Positions 5,785-6,391 of a stretch of 6,391 bases of DNA are shown in pieces. This DNA is from Desulfobacterales bacterium (GTDB lineage: Bacteria; Desulfobacterota; Desulfobacteria; Desulfobacterales; UBA11574): contig JAUVTO010000107.1 of NCBI GenBank assembly GCA_030601485.1, positions 1 to 6,391 on the forward strand, read 5' to 3'. Below the pieces are notes generated by a model. That model was not told the DNA's origin. It worked only from the letters and a program-made list of their open reading frames with translations, and did not search any database. The position numbers were made by a program, and so were the translations under genes. Numbering within the stretch: position 1 is the first letter of the stretch; every line of letters begins with the position of its first letter.

Positions 5785-6391
5785 TTACGTCTTGATGTAT
5801 CCCCACTCAACCAGACGTTTATAGGCATGTTTTGCCTTTTCGCCCTGGTTAACAATTTTAAGATATTTATAATACTCGTTAGCCGATTCCCGGATATGCT
5901 GCATCCCTTCCAGAGAGAACCCCTTAAAAAATATAATGTTAGGATTACCGGACAATAATTTTTCATAATATTTAAATTCTTCATATGCTGAGGCGTAATC
6001 TTTTTGTTTGATTTTGGCAAATCCGGCAAGATAATATGCCTGGCCCTCCTGTGAATATACATTTTTTGCTTTTTCCGCAAAGGATCTGGCTTTGGCATAA
6101 TGTTTTTGGGCCAGTTGGCATTTAGACATCATGACAAGTCCGGCATAATCCTCGGGGGTTTGCCTCAAGGCTTTTGAAAAATGGATTTCAGCTTCACTAT
6201 ATTTACCCTTGGCCATTAAGCTTTCGCCTTTTTGCATGGCCTGGATGGCTCCTTTTATGGACCGCAGTTTTGCCGTATGGTCCATGTAGCGCTCTCGATA
6301 GAAAGGAAGGTTATTAGTATAATGGTATCGTGTGCGGACGGTTTCAACTGCTGTAAGATAACGCTCATCGCTCATGGGATGTGTTGCAAAC
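5785..6391 (-). CDS. M48-family metalloprotease with C-terminal TPR repeats (BepA-like), C-terminal fragment
   Basis: Only the last 201 codons are inside the window; the frame stays open to the right edge, so the ATG at 6375-6373 is internal. The first visible residues read FATHPMSDER, the 'THP...R' element that follows the catalytic domain of M48 peptidases such as BepA (YfgC), a periplasmic outer-membrane-protein quality-control protease. After a short linker come about four TPR units: roughly QKGESLMAKGKYSEAEIHFS, then units starting YAGLVMMSKC, GQAYYLAGFA and PNIIFFKGFS, with typical small and aromatic positions and 34-residue spacing. The HEXXH zinc site and any signal peptide lie outside the window, so localisation to the envelope is inferred from the family. 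It is the upstream partner of the J-domain gene, 18 bp away. The alternative is a plain TPR protein, but the THP element argues against that. Confidence 0.7.
   Translation of the reverse strand, partial: FATHPMSDERYLTAVETVRTRYHYTNNLPFYRERYMDHTAKLRSIKGAIQAMQKGESLMAKGKYSEAEIHFSKALRQTPEDYAGLVMMSKCQLAQKHYAKARSFAEKAKNVYSQEGQAYYLAGFAKIKQKDYASAYEEFKYYEKLLSGNPNIIFFKGFSLEGMQHIRESANEYYKYLKIVNQGEKAKHAYKRLVEWGYIKT

Noticed and set aside
5749..6098. Frames overlapping the start of the J-domain gene and the TPR gene (5749-5958 plus, 5763-6098 minus)
   Set aside because: They lie within the TPR coding sequence in other frames and show no domain or ribosome binding site.
6373..6375. ATG as the true start of the TPR gene
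   Set aside because: The frame is open upstream to the window edge and encodes FATHP, part of the M48 THP element, so this methionine is internal.

Overview
The window looks like chromosomal DNA from an anaerobic Gram-negative bacterium. A sulfate-reducing or related deltaproteobacterium (Desulfobacterota) is my best guess. That is an inference from gene content (ferredoxin-linked 2-oxoacid metabolism, a BepA-like M48/TPR protease) and moderate GC with AT-rich intergenic DNA; no taxonomic marker gene is present.

Layout. Positions 1-284 (minus strand) hold the first 94 codons of an IorA-like 2-oxoacid:ferredoxin oxidoreductase subunit that runs off the left edge. Positions 285-1119 are an 835-bp divergent intergenic region. 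Its left part is very AT-rich. Its right part begins at a near-consensus sigma-70 promoter (734-762) and appears to be a leader of about 350 nt rich in hairpins. Positions 1120-5001 (plus) encode one large PFOR-type enzyme of 1293 residues, with the alpha, gamma, two-cluster ferredoxin and TPP parts fused in one chain. After only 12 bp, two minus-strand genes converge on it: a zinc-finger/J-domain protein (5014-5766) and, upstream of that, the C-terminal part of an M48 metalloprotease with TPR repeats (5785 to the right edge).

How the genes fit together. The two divergent genes belong to the same enzyme superfamily: thiamine-dependent, CoA-acylating oxidative decarboxylation of 2-oxoacids with electrons passed to ferredoxin. 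The shared intergenic region may co-ordinate them. The large enzyme keeps residues equivalent to the pyruvate-contacting and TPP-activating residues of Desulfovibrio PFOR, but it has a charged N-terminal extension, lacks the EKR signature, and has a TPP domain with altered spacing, so it is a divergent branch. The minus-strand pair on the right is a separate two-gene unit that suggests protein quality control.

The most interesting non-coding signal is the structured leader: a long two-tier hairpin right after the predicted transcription start, several smaller hairpins, and two tandem hairpins shortly before the ribosome binding site. It matches no riboswitch class I know. No CRISPR array, insertion sequence, tRNA or rRNA was seen.
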